A stretch of DNA of 22,134 nt from an uncultured Marvinbryantia sp. (GCF_905201705.1 NZ_CAJKOX010000054.1:1-22134); one strand, 5' to 3'; counted from the first letter of the stretch, positions 1 to 7,430 are shown. The notes: generated from the letters alone by a model not told the origin. A program made the numbers and translations.

Positions 1-170
1 TCCTGAAGTGTATTCAGACCTTCATCAACTTCAAAAATGACATCACCGCCGCGTCCACCGTCTCCGCCGTCCGGTCCGCCATTTGGCACATACAATTCTC
101 TGCGGAAGCTGACGTGTCCGTCTCCGCCTTTTCCTGAACGGATGATAATTTTTGCTCTGTCTGCAAACAT
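1..170 (-). CDS. obgE: GTPase Obg/CgtA (N-terminal part, runs off the window)
   Basis: Only the first 56 codons are inside the window; the gene continues past base 1. The visible protein starts MFADRAKIIIRSGKGGDGHV and continues through FRRELYVPNGGPDGGDGGRGGDVIF. This is the glycine-rich Obg fold that precedes the G domain in the Obg family of ribosome-associated GTPases, which act in 50S assembly and stress control. The start at 170 is supported by an AGAGAGG ribosome binding site just upstream. Placement directly after rplU, prp and rpmA matches the usual Firmicutes order. A strong terminator (221-254) lies between rpmA and this gene, so it is probably expressed by read-through or by a promoter I could not recognise in the 50 bases available. 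The GTPase domain itself cannot be checked here. Confidence 0.95.
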   Translation of the reverse strand, partial: MFADRAKIIIRSGKGGDGHVSFRRELYVPNGGPDGGDGGRGGDVIFEVDEGLNTLQ

Positions 171-220
171 AGTAACCTCTCTTTCAAGATGAGTAGTCTT
201 TTTTACACGAATCCTATGAG

Positions 221-254
221 AAAAAAGGGGTTCAAACCATGCGATTTGAACCCC
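221..254 (-). terminator. Rho-independent terminator after rpmA
   Basis: Read on the minus strand, a perfect 10-bp stem GGGGTTCAAA/TTTGAACCCC with an 8-base loop is followed directly by TTTTTTC. It lies 8 bases after the rpmA stop and ahead of obgE, so it ends or attenuates the rplU-prp-rpmA transcript. Confidence 0.9.
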
Positions 255-261
255 GAACAAT

Positions 262-543
262 TTATTCTACCGGAAGGACAGAAACCTGTTTCTTGTCGCG
301 TCCTTTTCTCTGGAATCTTACGATGCCGTCAGCCGTTGCAAACAGTGTATCATCACCGCCGCGTCCTACATTTAAGCCCGGATGAATCTTTGTTCCGCGC
401 TGTCTGTAAAGAATGTTGCCAGCCTTTACAAACTGTCCGTCTGCTCTCTTCGCACCTAATCTCTTGGACTCGGAATCTCTGCCGTTCTTTGTGGAACCGA
501 CACCCTTTTTATGAGCGAAGATCTGAAGGTTCATATTTAACAT
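262..543 (-). CDS. rpmA: 50S ribosomal protein L27 with cleavable N-terminal extension
   Basis: This is bL27 of the large ribosomal subunit, whose mature N-terminus reaches toward the peptidyl transferase centre. The 93-residue protein carries the core GVGSTKNGRDSESKRLG and the later GNILYRQRGTKIHPG and GGDDTLFA blocks. It begins MLNMNLQIFAHKKGVGS: the leading nine residues end in the LQxF-A motif used in Firmicutes, where Prp cuts after Phe to expose the functional N-terminus. By family knowledge the cut would fall between F9 and A10. The start is fixed by an AAGGAGGTG ribosome binding site that overlaps the end of prp, with 3 bases between the prp stop and this ATG. The gene is third in the rplU-prp-rpmA operon and is followed by a strong terminator. 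Confidence 0.98.
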   Translation of the reverse strand: MLNMNLQIFAHKKGVGSTKNGRDSESKRLGAKRADGQFVKAGNILYRQRGTKIHPGLNVGRGGDDTLFATADGIVRFQRKGRDKKQVSVLPVE

Positions 544-546
544 GTC

Positions 547-867
547 CTACACCTCCTTGAATGTAAGTCTGATATACTCATTACCGTATGTTTGTTGAAT
601 ATCCTGCAATCCGGAAATCATAGAATCCAGCAGAAGCGCCGTCCGCTCAGAGACGCTGCCCTTTAAGCTGCAGTGGATAGCCCCATCTTCTGAAGAAGCG
701 GTGACATCGTCCCCGGTAAATCGCTCGATCGAATTGACCGCGTTTACCGTGAGTGCGGAAACCGCTGCACAGATAATGTCGTATCCTTCCTCTGCATAAC
801 CGGCATGTCCCTCGCAGGAAAAACCTCTGTATGTGCCGGATTCTTTATAAACGGTTATTTTGATCAT
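547..867 (-). CDS. prp: Ribosomal-processing cysteine protease Prp
   Basis: This is a Prp-family protein (formerly YsxB/DUF464), the cysteine protease that removes the N-terminal extension of L27. The 106-residue length is typical. The probable catalytic pair is visible: H21 in CEGHAGYAEEGYDIIC and C33 in DIICAAVSALT, matching the His/Cys spacing of the family. It sits between the genes for L21 and L27, and L27 here does carry the Prp cleavage motif, so enzyme and substrate are encoded side by side. Its ATG lies 5 bases after the rplU stop and has no strong Shine-Dalgarno sequence of its own. This suggests translational coupling to L21, which would keep the protease level low relative to its substrate. 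Confidence 0.95.
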   Translation of the reverse strand: MIKITVYKESGTYRGFSCEGHAGYAEEGYDIICAAVSALTVNAVNSIERFTGDDVTASSEDGAIHCSLKGSVSERTALLLDSMISGLQDIQQTYGNEYIRLTFKEV

Positions 868-872
868 AAAGA

Positions 873-1178
873 TTAACCGTTGATCTTTTCAATCTTAACC
901 TGTGTGTACTGCTGTCTGTGACCGTTTTTCTTGTGGTAACCGGTTTTTCTCTTGTACTTGTAAACGATTACCTTTTTCGCCTTGCCGTTCTTGACAACGC
1001 TTGCAGTAACGGTTGCGCCTGCTACGTCAGCGCCTACTTTCAGTCCGTCGTTGCTGACTGCAAGTACCTGATCAAATGTAACAGTTTCACCAGCTTCAAC
1101 ACCAAGCTTCTCTACGTTAATGATATCGCCCTCGGCTACTTTGTACTGTTTACCACCTGTTGCAATAATTGCGTACAT
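873..1178 (-). CDS. rplU: 50S ribosomal protein L21
   Basis: This is bL21, a 23S rRNA-binding protein of the large subunit. The 101-residue length matches the family. The start MYAIIATGGKQYKV and the C-terminal block VYKYKRKTGYHKKNGHRQ with TQVKIEKI are family hallmarks; the basic C-terminal loop contacts rRNA. The ATG at 1178 has a GGAGG site seven bases upstream. It is the first gene of the rplU-prp-rpmA operon and has its own sigma-A promoter (1262-1290) downstream of RNase G. Its leader of about 75 bases may be structured. Confidence 0.98.
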   Translation of the reverse strand: MYAIIATGGKQYKVAEGDIINVEKLGVEAGETVTFDQVLAVSNDGLKVGADVAGATVTASVVKNGKAKKVIVYKYKRKTGYHKKNGHRQQYTQVKIEKING

Positions 1179-1213
1179 ATGGCACCTCCTATTATCATTA
1201 CTCGCTAAATTCG

Positions 1214-1232
1214 GTGGTTATTTGCATAACAC
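1214..1232 (-). promoter_or_regulatory. Candidate r-protein leader hairpin upstream of rplU
   Basis: On the minus strand the leader contains GTG-TTAT-GCAA-ATAA-C-CAC. This is a 7-bp stem with one bulged C, closed by a GNRA-type GCAA tetraloop, about 36 bases before the rplU start. L21 operons in Firmicutes are known to carry an autoregulatory L21 leader RNA. I cannot confirm membership in that family by eye, so this is a position- and structure-based candidate only. Confidence 0.35.
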
Positions 1233-1261
1233 TTAAACCTCTTTACGCGGCATACGTTAGT

Positions 1262-1290
1262 ATCTTAGCATACGAGCGCCCGTCCGTCAA
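1262..1290 (-). promoter_or_regulatory. Sigma-A promoter of rplU-prp-rpmA
   Basis: Minus-strand TTGACG (-35, 1285-1290), a 17-base spacer and TAAGAT (-10, 1262-1267). The predicted start near 1255 gives a leader of about 75 bases before rplU. The promoter lies in the gap after RNase G, so the r-protein operon does not depend on the upstream genes. Confidence 0.8.
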
Positions 1291-1331
1291 GCAGTTTTTC
1301 CGGTATTTGAAACATAATTTTGATACCTTTT

Positions 1332-2516
1332 TCACCGCATCATCTCCGCAAGCGGTTTCTGCACGCGCCTGCGCGTGACCTCGGCAAGACCGAGCTTCGT
1401 GATGTCGACGACGCACGCCTTCACCGGATCTTTCTGAAGCTCGGCGTCGAGCGCTGCGAGGAGCTGCTGCTCGTCCTCTTTGCTGTCCATATTGATAAAA
1501 TCAATCAGAATGATCCCCGAAAGATTGCGCAGCCGTATCTGGCGCGCCGCCTCGCGCGCCGCTTCCAGATTGATTTTGCGAAAGGTATCCGCCGCTTTTT
1601 TCCCGCGCCCGCATTTTCCGGTGTTCACGTCGATCACCGTCAGCGCCTCTGTCGGCTGGATAACAAGATATGCACCGGATTTCAGCCACACGCGCTCCCG
1701 CAGCGCCTCGTCGAACGCGGATTCCAGCGAATACAGCTTGTACAGCGGCAGCAGGCGGTCCTCATAGAAGGAAAGCTTTGTAAGATCTTCCGGCATGTTT
1801 TCCGAAAGGTATTCCTGCAGCCTTTCGTACAGCTTTACATCGTCCGTGATGATCTCCCCGCACTCCGACTGGCGGATATCCTTTAAATGCACGAGCCACG
1901 CCGCCGGACTGCGGTAAAGGCAGCTCCGGCAGGTGCGGTGCTGCGCCGCCCTGCAAAGAGCCTCAAAGCGCTCTGCGAGCGCCAGCGCTTCCCGGCAGAT
2001 TTCTTCCGGGGACGCTTCCGCCGCATTGGTGCGGAGTATCCAGCCAAATTTTCCTGTCGGAAACGACTCTGAGAGAGCAAGCAGCCGCTCCCGTTCTTTT
2101 TTAGATACTTTCGCAGAAACGCCGGTCTGCAGCTTTCCGGAGGTCAGCACCAGATATTTTCCAGGTAAGGAAATGTTCGCTGTCACCGTCGGCGCTTTTG
2201 TTTTTACACTCTCCCGCGCGATCTGCACAAGCAGCTCATCCTGCGCCACCAGGTGCGCCGAATTCATTTTGTTTGTAAAGATCGGCTCCGCGTTCTCGGA
2301 AAGCGGCAGATAACAGGGGATTCCCTCTTCGATCTCCACGAACGCCGCCTGGATATTCTTAACGACATTCTGTACCTTCCCAATATAAATATTCCCGAGC
2401 AGCGACTCCTGCGTCTCCCGCTCAAAGGAAAGCTCTGCAGCCTTTCCGTCATGGTACAGCGCAGTGGCAATCCCGTCCCGAAACCTTGTGATGATCAGTT
2501 TACCCTTCAATGTCAC
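1332..2516 (-). CDS. rng: Ribonuclease G/E family endoribonuclease (short form)
   Basis: This is an RNase E/G family 5'-end-dependent endoribonuclease for rRNA maturation and mRNA decay. An S1-type RNA-binding segment is visible near residues 38-122 (GNIYIGKVQNVVKNIQAAFV). The DNase I-like catalytic core has both metal-binding aspartates: D296 in TVIDVNTGKCGRG and D339 in LIDFINMDSKEDE, with the conserved EAAREAARQIRLRNLSG between them. I chose the GTG at 2516: GGAGG lies 9 bases upstream and the GTG overlaps the stop of the DUF2344 gene; the family N-terminus KGKLIITR follows. The in-frame ATG at 2570 would add 18 residues that overlap the upstream gene. At 394 residues it stops at RRRVQKPLAEMMR and lacks the CPxCxG Zn-link of the E. 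coli enzymes. Confidence 0.9.
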   Translation of the reverse strand: MTLKGKLIITRFRDGIATALYHDGKAAELSFERETQESLLGNIYIGKVQNVVKNIQAAFVEIEEGIPCYLPLSENAEPIFTNKMNSAHLVAQDELLVQIARESVKTKAPTVTANISLPGKYLVLTSGKLQTGVSAKVSKKERERLLALSESFPTGKFGWILRTNAAEASPEEICREALALAERFEALCRAAQHRTCRSCLYRSPAAWLVHLKDIRQSECGEIITDDVKLYERLQEYLSENMPEDLTKLSFYEDRLLPLYKLYSLESAFDEALRERVWLKSGAYLVIQPTEALTVIDVNTGKCGRGKKAADTFRKINLEAAREAARQIRLRNLSGIILIDFINMDSKEDEQQLLAALDAELQKDPVKACVVDITKLGLAEVTRRRVQKPLAEMMR

Positions 2517-3207
2517 AGCCCAGATCCTCCAGGGGAACAAGTTTGCGTTCCCCTTCCCCGATATCAGCATACAGCTCGTCGCGATTCACCAGCAGCGCAA
2601 ACTCCGGCATTTCCCATCCGAGAAATCCGGCAAACGCTGTCAGCACCAGCTCCGGCTTTAAGTTTGCCGCGCTTCCGGCTGCAAGCTGCATACGGATTTT
2701 CCCATCCTGGCATTCGCTATGGTAAATCATCGGGCGGATATCCTCTTCCTTCTCACTCTTCTTTGTTTTTTTGCAGACGACGATCTGCTCCTGCGCAAGG
2801 AACGCTTCCCAGGATGCCTGCCATCCCTGCGGCGGCTCGCAGCCCTCGCGGAATGCCACCGTAAAATCAGCGGCGGCAACAAGCGACATCGCTTTGGACG
2901 CCTTTCCGTCCTCTATCCGGCGGAAGCCCGTCACATGGACGCCCTCCACCATCACGCTGTTCAGACGCTCCAGCGCCTCCCGTGTGGAAATCGGCGTTTT
3001 GATCTCGATATCCACATACTCGCTGTCGCTTGTCATTCCCACGCCGAGCGGCAGGGCGAATGACATCACCATGTGCGGGCTGAACCCTTCCGTAAACGCA
3101 ATGTCGATCTCCGCGCGGCGCAGCACCTTCTGGAAAAAGCGCATCATATCGAGATGTCCGATGAATTTCATCGCACCGTGCTTGGAAAATTTAATTCTTA
3201 TCTTCAA
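2500..3207 (-). CDS. DUF2344 protein, TIGR03936-type radical SAM partner
   Basis: This matches the DUF2344/TIGR03936 family, often encoded next to or fused with the TIGR03960 radical SAM protein. The hallmark N-terminus is KIRIKFSKHGAMKFIGHLD followed by MRFFQKVLRRAEIDIAFTEGFSPH and ALPLGVG. Its precise function is unknown; linkage to RNase G and ribosomal genes points to RNA or ribosome modification, which is inference. I chose the TTG at 3207 because GGAGG lies 8 bases upstream and the family sequence begins right there. An ATG 18 bases further upstream would place the ribosome binding site inside the gene. The gene overlaps the radical SAM gene by 17 bases and RNase G by 17 bases, indicating tight translational coupling. 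Length is 235 residues. Confidence 0.85.
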   Translation of the reverse strand: MKIRIKFSKHGAMKFIGHLDMMRFFQKVLRRAEIDIAFTEGFSPHMVMSFALPLGVGMTSDSEYVDIEIKTPISTREALERLNSVMVEGVHVTGFRRIEDGKASKAMSLVAAADFTVAFREGCEPPQGWQASWEAFLAQEQIVVCKKTKKSEKEEDIRPMIYHSECQDGKIRMQLAAGSAANLKPELVLTAFAGFLGWEMPEFALLVNRDELYADIGEGERKLVPLEDLGCDIEG

Positions 3208-5056
3208 AACAGACACCTCCCCCATAGCAGGCTGCTCCGCATCCGGCACATTTGCTGCGGCAGTTTTCCGTTACTTTTTCCTCGTGCGCACGCTGCCACT
3301 CGCGCTTTAAAAACGCCTTGCTCACGCCGATATTGATGAAATCCCACGGCAGGATCTCTTCGGTATCGCGCTCGCGCACCGTATAAAAGGCCGGATCGAC
3401 GCCGGTATGTTCATATGCCTGCTCCCAGTATTCCCTGTGAAAGGTCTCCGTCCAGGCGTCGTAGAGCGCGCCGTTTTTGTAGGCGTCCAGAATAACCGCG
3501 CCCACGCGGCGGTCGCCGCGCGCCAGGAGACCTTCCAGCACGGTCACATCCGCCTCGTGCCAGTTGTAGCGGATACTCCTGTAATTTTTCTGTTCCTTCA
3601 TCTCATGATTGACCGTGCGGGCGCTGCCAAGGAAAGCGTCTCTGGTGTACATCGGCGCCCACTGGAACGGCGTAAACGGCTTCGGCACGAAAAAGGATGT
3701 GCTGACCGTAATCTGGCATTTTCCGTTGCGCTTTTCCTTCGGGACCTCGTAGTAGCGCTCGGCAATTTTCTCAGCCAGATGGGCGATCGCCTTGCGGTCC
3801 TCATCCGTCTCCGTCGGCAGTCCGAGCATGAAATACAGCTTGACCTTGTTCCAGCCGCCCTCGAAAGCCTGTCCGGCGCCGTTCAGAATAACTTCCTCCG
3901 TCAGACCCTTGTTGATAACGTCGCGCAGACGCTGGGAGCCTGCCTCCGGCGCAAAGGTAAGACTGCTCTTGCGCACATCCTGCACCTTGCTCATAACGTC
4001 GAGCGAGAAAGCGTCAATGCGCAGCGACGGCAGGGAAATATTGATGCCGCGACGGCGGCACTCATCGATCAGATAGGTGACCAGCTCCTCCAGCTGGGAA
4101 TAATCGCTGGAGCTTAAAGAACTGAGAGAAATCTCCTCATGACCGGTGTTTTTCAGCATCGCCTCCGCTGTTTTTTTGAGCATTTCCACGTCGCGCTCTC
4201 TGGTCGGACGGTAAAGCATCCCCGCCTGGCAGAAACGGCAGCCGCGGATGCACCCGCGCTGGATCTCCAGCACCACGCGGTCCTGCGTCGCCTTGATAAA
4301 GGGCACCACCGGCGCCTGCGGATACACCGATTCCGTCACATTCATGACGATCTGTTTTTCCACTGTCTCCGGCACCCCCGGCGTATTCGGCGCAAACGAA
4401 GCAATGGTGCCGTCTTCCTTATAAGTGACATCGTAAAGGGACGGCACGTAGATGCCCGGCACCGAAGCCGCGGCGATCAGAAATTCCCGGCGGCTCTTTC
4501 CGGCAACGCGGTATTCCTTATAAAGATCAAGCAGCGCGTCATAGACTGTCTCGCCCTCGCCGATATAAAACATATCAAAAAAATCCGCCAGCGGCTCCGG
4601 ATTATAGGCGCAGGGTCCTCCGCCGATCACCAGGGGACAGTCCTCCCCGCGCTCTGCCGCCAGCAGCGGAATCTGGCTCAGCTCCAGAACCTGCAGGATA
4701 TTGGTGTAGCACATCTCATACTGGATCGTAATGCCCAGAAAATCAAACTCCTTTATCGGGTCCTGCGATTCCAGCGCAAACAGCGGGATATTTTTCTCTC
4801 TCATGATTTTGTCGAGATCCGTCCATGGCGAGTACACACGCTCGCACCAGACGTCCTCGCGGCGGTTAAACATGTCGTAGAGGATCTGGATGCCAAGGTG
4901 TGACATCCCGATCTCGTAGACGTCCGGAAAGCACATTGCAAAGCGCACCTGCATGTCCTTTTTGTCCTTCATCACCGCGTTTACCTCGTTGCCGATATAG
5001 CGGGCAGGCTTTTCGATTTTCAGTAATATTTCATCATTTAAAGCGAGTTTTCGCAT
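3191..5056 (-). CDS. TIGR03960-type radical SAM protein
   Basis: This is a 621-residue radical SAM protein with an N-terminal B12-binding-like Rossmann region (FPDVYEIGMSHLGIQILY, VIGGGPCAYNPEPLADFF, GEGE) and a canonical 4Fe-4S motif. That motif is C-x3-C-x2-C in RGCIRGCRFCQAG at about C269, C273 and C276. Downstream segments LRIDAFSLDV, FAPEAGSQRLRDVINKG and YFMLGLPTETDED are typical radical SAM barrel strands. The C-terminus is cysteine-rich (CRSKCAGCGAACYGGGVC) and may hold a second metal centre. The ATG at 5056 has a GGAG site 6 bases upstream; the longer open frame to 5116 lacks one. The substrate is unknown. Clustering with a DUF2344 protein, RNase G and ribosomal proteins suggests a translation- or RNA-related modification (inference). 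Confidence 0.88.
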   Translation of the reverse strand: MRKLALNDEILLKIEKPARYIGNEVNAVMKDKKDMQVRFAMCFPDVYEIGMSHLGIQILYDMFNRREDVWCERVYSPWTDLDKIMREKNIPLFALESQDPIKEFDFLGITIQYEMCYTNILQVLELSQIPLLAAERGEDCPLVIGGGPCAYNPEPLADFFDMFYIGEGETVYDALLDLYKEYRVAGKSRREFLIAAASVPGIYVPSLYDVTYKEDGTIASFAPNTPGVPETVEKQIVMNVTESVYPQAPVVPFIKATQDRVVLEIQRGCIRGCRFCQAGMLYRPTRERDVEMLKKTAEAMLKNTGHEEISLSSLSSSDYSQLEELVTYLIDECRRRGINISLPSLRIDAFSLDVMSKVQDVRKSSLTFAPEAGSQRLRDVINKGLTEEVILNGAGQAFEGGWNKVKLYFMLGLPTETDEDRKAIAHLAEKIAERYYEVPKEKRNGKCQITVSTSFFVPKPFTPFQWAPMYTRDAFLGSARTVNHEMKEQKNYRSIRYNWHEADVTVLEGLLARGDRRVGAVILDAYKNGALYDAWTETFHREYWEQAYEHTGVDPAFYTVRERDTEEILPWDFINIGVSKAFLKREWQRAHEEKVTENCRSKCAGCGAACYGGGVCFEDKN

Positions 5057-5078
5057 AAATCTCCTTTCGTTTTTGTGC

Positions 5079-5090
5079 AGTATATATACT
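5079..5090. promoter_or_regulatory. 12-bp perfect palindrome upstream of the radical SAM gene
   Basis: AGTATATATACT is self-complementary over 12 bases and ends 22 bases before the radical SAM start. It contains TATACT, which could serve as a -10 box on the minus strand, but I found no convincing -35 box at the right distance. It could be an operator or simply an AT-rich promoter core. Confidence 0.3.
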
Positions 5091-5091
5091 T

Positions 5092-5312
5092 CTATTCTTC
5101 TTGAACAGCACACCAATCCACACTATTGTAAGCTTTTGGCGAAAGGAATTCAAGCAAATCTTTTTCTAATCCCTCTGTCCTCTCAACAGTTTCATCTGCC
5201 CCTTTATGACACCCGCATCCCGAAGCGCAGGAAATTGCTTTACCTGCTCTGCTTTACAGCCTGTATCCTTTAGATTTTGAACCAGATTTTCGTATTCGCC
5301 ATTTCCGTTAAA
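5092..5312 (-). pseudogene. Frameshifted remnant of a small conserved gene
   Basis: The gap between malY and the radical SAM gene is not empty. One minus-strand frame (5166-5312) reads YENLVQNLKDTGCKAEQVKQ and then ALRDAGVIKGQMKLLRGQRD before a stop. The frame offset by two continues (to the stop at 5092-5094) as LEKDLLEFLSPKAYNSVDWC. Together these resemble the small clostridial proteins of about 70-85 residues built as NLxDAGC...LxxHRxxLLDxLHxxQxxIDCLDYL. No start codon lies in frame at the upstream end and the frame breaks near 5166, so this is a decayed copy. The family assignment is from memory of the pattern and has no named function. Confidence 0.5.
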
Positions 5313-5323
5313 TGTCTGCGGCT

Positions 5324-6505
5324 TTAACAGCGATTTAATACCCACTCTTCATAAGCCAGTCCTCCTTTCTTTAGTCTCTGTAATCCATCTGTAAGCATTT
5401 CTTTCGGACAGGCGACATTCATCCTCAAAAACCCTGCGCCGCTTTTCCCATATTGCCTGCCTTCCGATACATAAAGCCCTGTGGTGTTCCGCAAATACCA
5501 TGCAAGCTCTGTGGCGCCTCCCAAAAGTTCCCTGCAATCCAGCCACATAAGGTACGTTGCTTCTGACGCGACCGGCTTTATTTCCCCGATATTTTCTTCT
5601 ATGAAGGCTTTCGCATACTGTTTATTTTCTTCCAGATATTCTCTCAGAGCATCCAGCCACGGGGCTCCTTTTGTAAATGCCGCCACCGCCGCCTGCACTG
5701 CAAACGCATTTGGCTCTGCCACCTCGTCTGTATTGACTGCGCGGTACATTTTACTTTGCAGCCCCTCATTTGGGACAAAAACTGCCGCCGTCTGAAGCCC
5801 TGCCAGATTAAACGTTTTTGTGGGCGCTATACAGGTAATACTGATTTCCCGGCAGTCCTCTGAAACCGATGCAAACGGGACATACTCCTTCCCCGGCGCA
5901 GTCAGGTCACAGTGAATTTCATCAGAAAGAACGATCACATGATGCTTCCTGCACAGTCTGCCGATTCTTGCAAGGGTTTCCCTGCTCCAGATCTTTCCCA
6001 CCGGATTATGCGGATTGCAGAGGATCATCATGGTGGTCTGTGGGTCTGCCAGATCCTTTTCCAGCTTTTCAAAATCAATCTCATATGCTCCGTCTTCATA
6101 CCTTAGAGGGCTTTCCAGTACGGTTCTTCCATTATTGACAATTGAATTGAAAAAGATATTGTAAACCGGCGTCTGCACCAGAATCTTTTCGCCCGGCGTT
6201 GTCAGCTTTCTCACTGCGCTCGAAATAGCAGGTACCACGCCGGTCACAAACATCAGCCACTCTTTCTCGATCTGAAAATGATGGCGCTTACTCCACCAGT
6301 CCTGATATGCCTGATACCACTCATCCGGTATAACAGAATATCCGAAAACGCCATGCTCTGCCCGCTCTGTAATCGCTTTTCTGATCTCAGGGGCAGTCTG
6401 AAAATCCATATCTGCCACCCACATGGGAAGCTCCCCATCCTTCACATCCCATTTCATGGAATTGCTGTTTTTTCTGTCGATTATTTCATCAAAGTCATAC
6501 TTCAT
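5324..6505 (-). CDS. MalY/PatB family PLP-dependent aminotransferase / C-S lyase
   Basis: This is a fold-type I PLP enzyme of the MalY/PatB subgroup: cystathionine beta-lyase-like enzymes that cleave C-S bonds in cystathionine or cysteine and are annotated as putative C-S lyases. Visible hallmarks are WVADMDF (about 29-35), the glycine-tyrosine segment HGVFGYSVIP, NPHNPVGKIW (164-173), SDEIHCDL (194-201) and the PLP lysine K230 in APTKTFNLAG. Length of 393 residues is normal. The ATG at 6505 has an AGGAG site ten bases upstream. It follows the DUF3737 gene by 31 bases and is probably co-transcribed with it. This pairing gives no clear functional hint. The exact substrate cannot be read from sequence. 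Confidence 0.9.
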   Translation of the reverse strand: MKYDFDEIIDRKNSNSMKWDVKDGELPMWVADMDFQTAPEIRKAITERAEHGVFGYSVIPDEWYQAYQDWWSKRHHFQIEKEWLMFVTGVVPAISSAVRKLTTPGEKILVQTPVYNIFFNSIVNNGRTVLESPLRYEDGAYEIDFEKLEKDLADPQTTMMILCNPHNPVGKIWSRETLARIGRLCRKHHVIVLSDEIHCDLTAPGKEYVPFASVSEDCREISITCIAPTKTFNLAGLQTAAVFVPNEGLQSKMYRAVNTDEVAEPNAFAVQAAVAAFTKGAPWLDALREYLEENKQYAKAFIEENIGEIKPVASEATYLMWLDCRELLGGATELAWYLRNTTGLYVSEGRQYGKSGAGFLRMNVACPKEMLTDGLQRLKKGGLAYEEWVLNRC

Positions 6506-6536
6506 TTCTGAACATCTCCTTTTATGATTCTCTGGT

Positions 6537-7430
6537 TTACCCTGCCTGCTTTATACATTCCCGTTTTCCGGTATCGTCCTCCCGGCAAACGATTCTTATC
6601 TTATTTACATCCACCTTATCTTTCTCCAGCGTCAGCTCTCCAATATGATCTGCCTGAATCGTTCCTGCTGTGGGATTTAAAACACTTTCGATTCCGCCCA
6701 CGATCTGCGCGTCTACCGTGGAATACTCGAAGGCAAGGGTAGTATTTAACAGGCGGCAGTTTTTCATCACCAGATTGTCGATGTAGCACATCCCCTGCAG
6801 GCTTTCAATGGTACAATTGACGAGCGTCAGATTCTTTGCGTTCCATCCCAGGTATTCACCGCAGATATAAGAATCATACACGGTCACATTTTCGCTGTTC
6901 CAAAAGGCGTCTTTGGACAACAGCCTTGCACTGTGAATTTCCACATTTTGGGCACCGTCAAAAGAGTAGTTGCCTGCCAGACGGAAATTCCGAATCACTA
7001 TGTTCCGGCTGTTCATGGCAAAATAATCGCCCTTCGCCATCACATCCTCCAGTTCCACTCCATCGCAGTTCCAAAGTGTCTCCGCCGCATTCGGCAGATC
7101 TACATGGGAAAGCTTCACACGGCGGCACCGACGGAAATTCTTCGGCGCTTCAATCAGAGAATATTCCACTGTAATATCCTCCGTATACCAGACACCTGCT
7201 CTTCCCATTTCCAGCCAGGAACAATCTTTTGCATAAATGTTCTTCGCATACCACAAAGGATATTTCCACTGGAACATACTCCCATAAAGCTCAATATCCC
7301 GGCTCTCCTTCAGCGGAGATTCTCCATCCGCAAAAATAGTATCGTAAATTTTAAGATTCTGTCCGCCGAATAAGGCTCTTTCTCCTGTCAGTCTCTGCTG
7401 CCGGATCTCCCTGTTTTTTTCTGCATTCAT
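6537..7430 (-). CDS. DUF3737 family protein (predicted right-handed beta-helix)
   Basis: This 297-residue protein matches the DUF3737 family. Recognisable blocks are LTGERALFGGQNLKIYDTIF, GESPLKESRDIEL, FQWKYPLWYAKNI, RAGVWYTEDI, SLIEAPKNFRR, LPNAAETLWNC, DYFAMNSRNIVIRNF, LLSKDAFWNSENVTVYDS, GEYLGWNAKNLTLVNC and LAFEYSTVDAQI. The regular turns of about 20 residues, each with a short strand and an aromatic or Asn turn, suggest a pectate-lyase-like beta-helix. No signal peptide is seen, so it is probably cytoplasmic. The function of the family is not established. The start at 7430 has AAGGAGAG eight bases upstream. It heads a two-gene operon with malY. Confidence 0.88.
   Translation of the reverse strand: MNAEKNREIRQQRLTGERALFGGQNLKIYDTIFADGESPLKESRDIELYGSMFQWKYPLWYAKNIYAKDCSWLEMGRAGVWYTEDITVEYSLIEAPKNFRRCRRVKLSHVDLPNAAETLWNCDGVELEDVMAKGDYFAMNSRNIVIRNFRLAGNYSFDGAQNVEIHSARLLSKDAFWNSENVTVYDSYICGEYLGWNAKNLTLVNCTIESLQGMCYIDNLVMKNCRLLNTTLAFEYSTVDAQIVGGIESVLNPTAGTIQADHIGELTLEKDKVDVNKIRIVCREDDTGKRECIKQAG

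Noticed and set aside
221..254. tRNA-like T-arm motif GGTTCAAATC near L27
   Set aside because: The motif is part of a perfect 10-bp terminator stem and no acceptor, D or anticodon arms are present.
3407..4117. Long plus-strand open frames of 200-250 codons opposite the radical SAM, HisD and MATE genes
   Set aside because: They are GC-frame shadows of well-recognised minus-strand enzymes and show no family motifs or ribosome binding sites.
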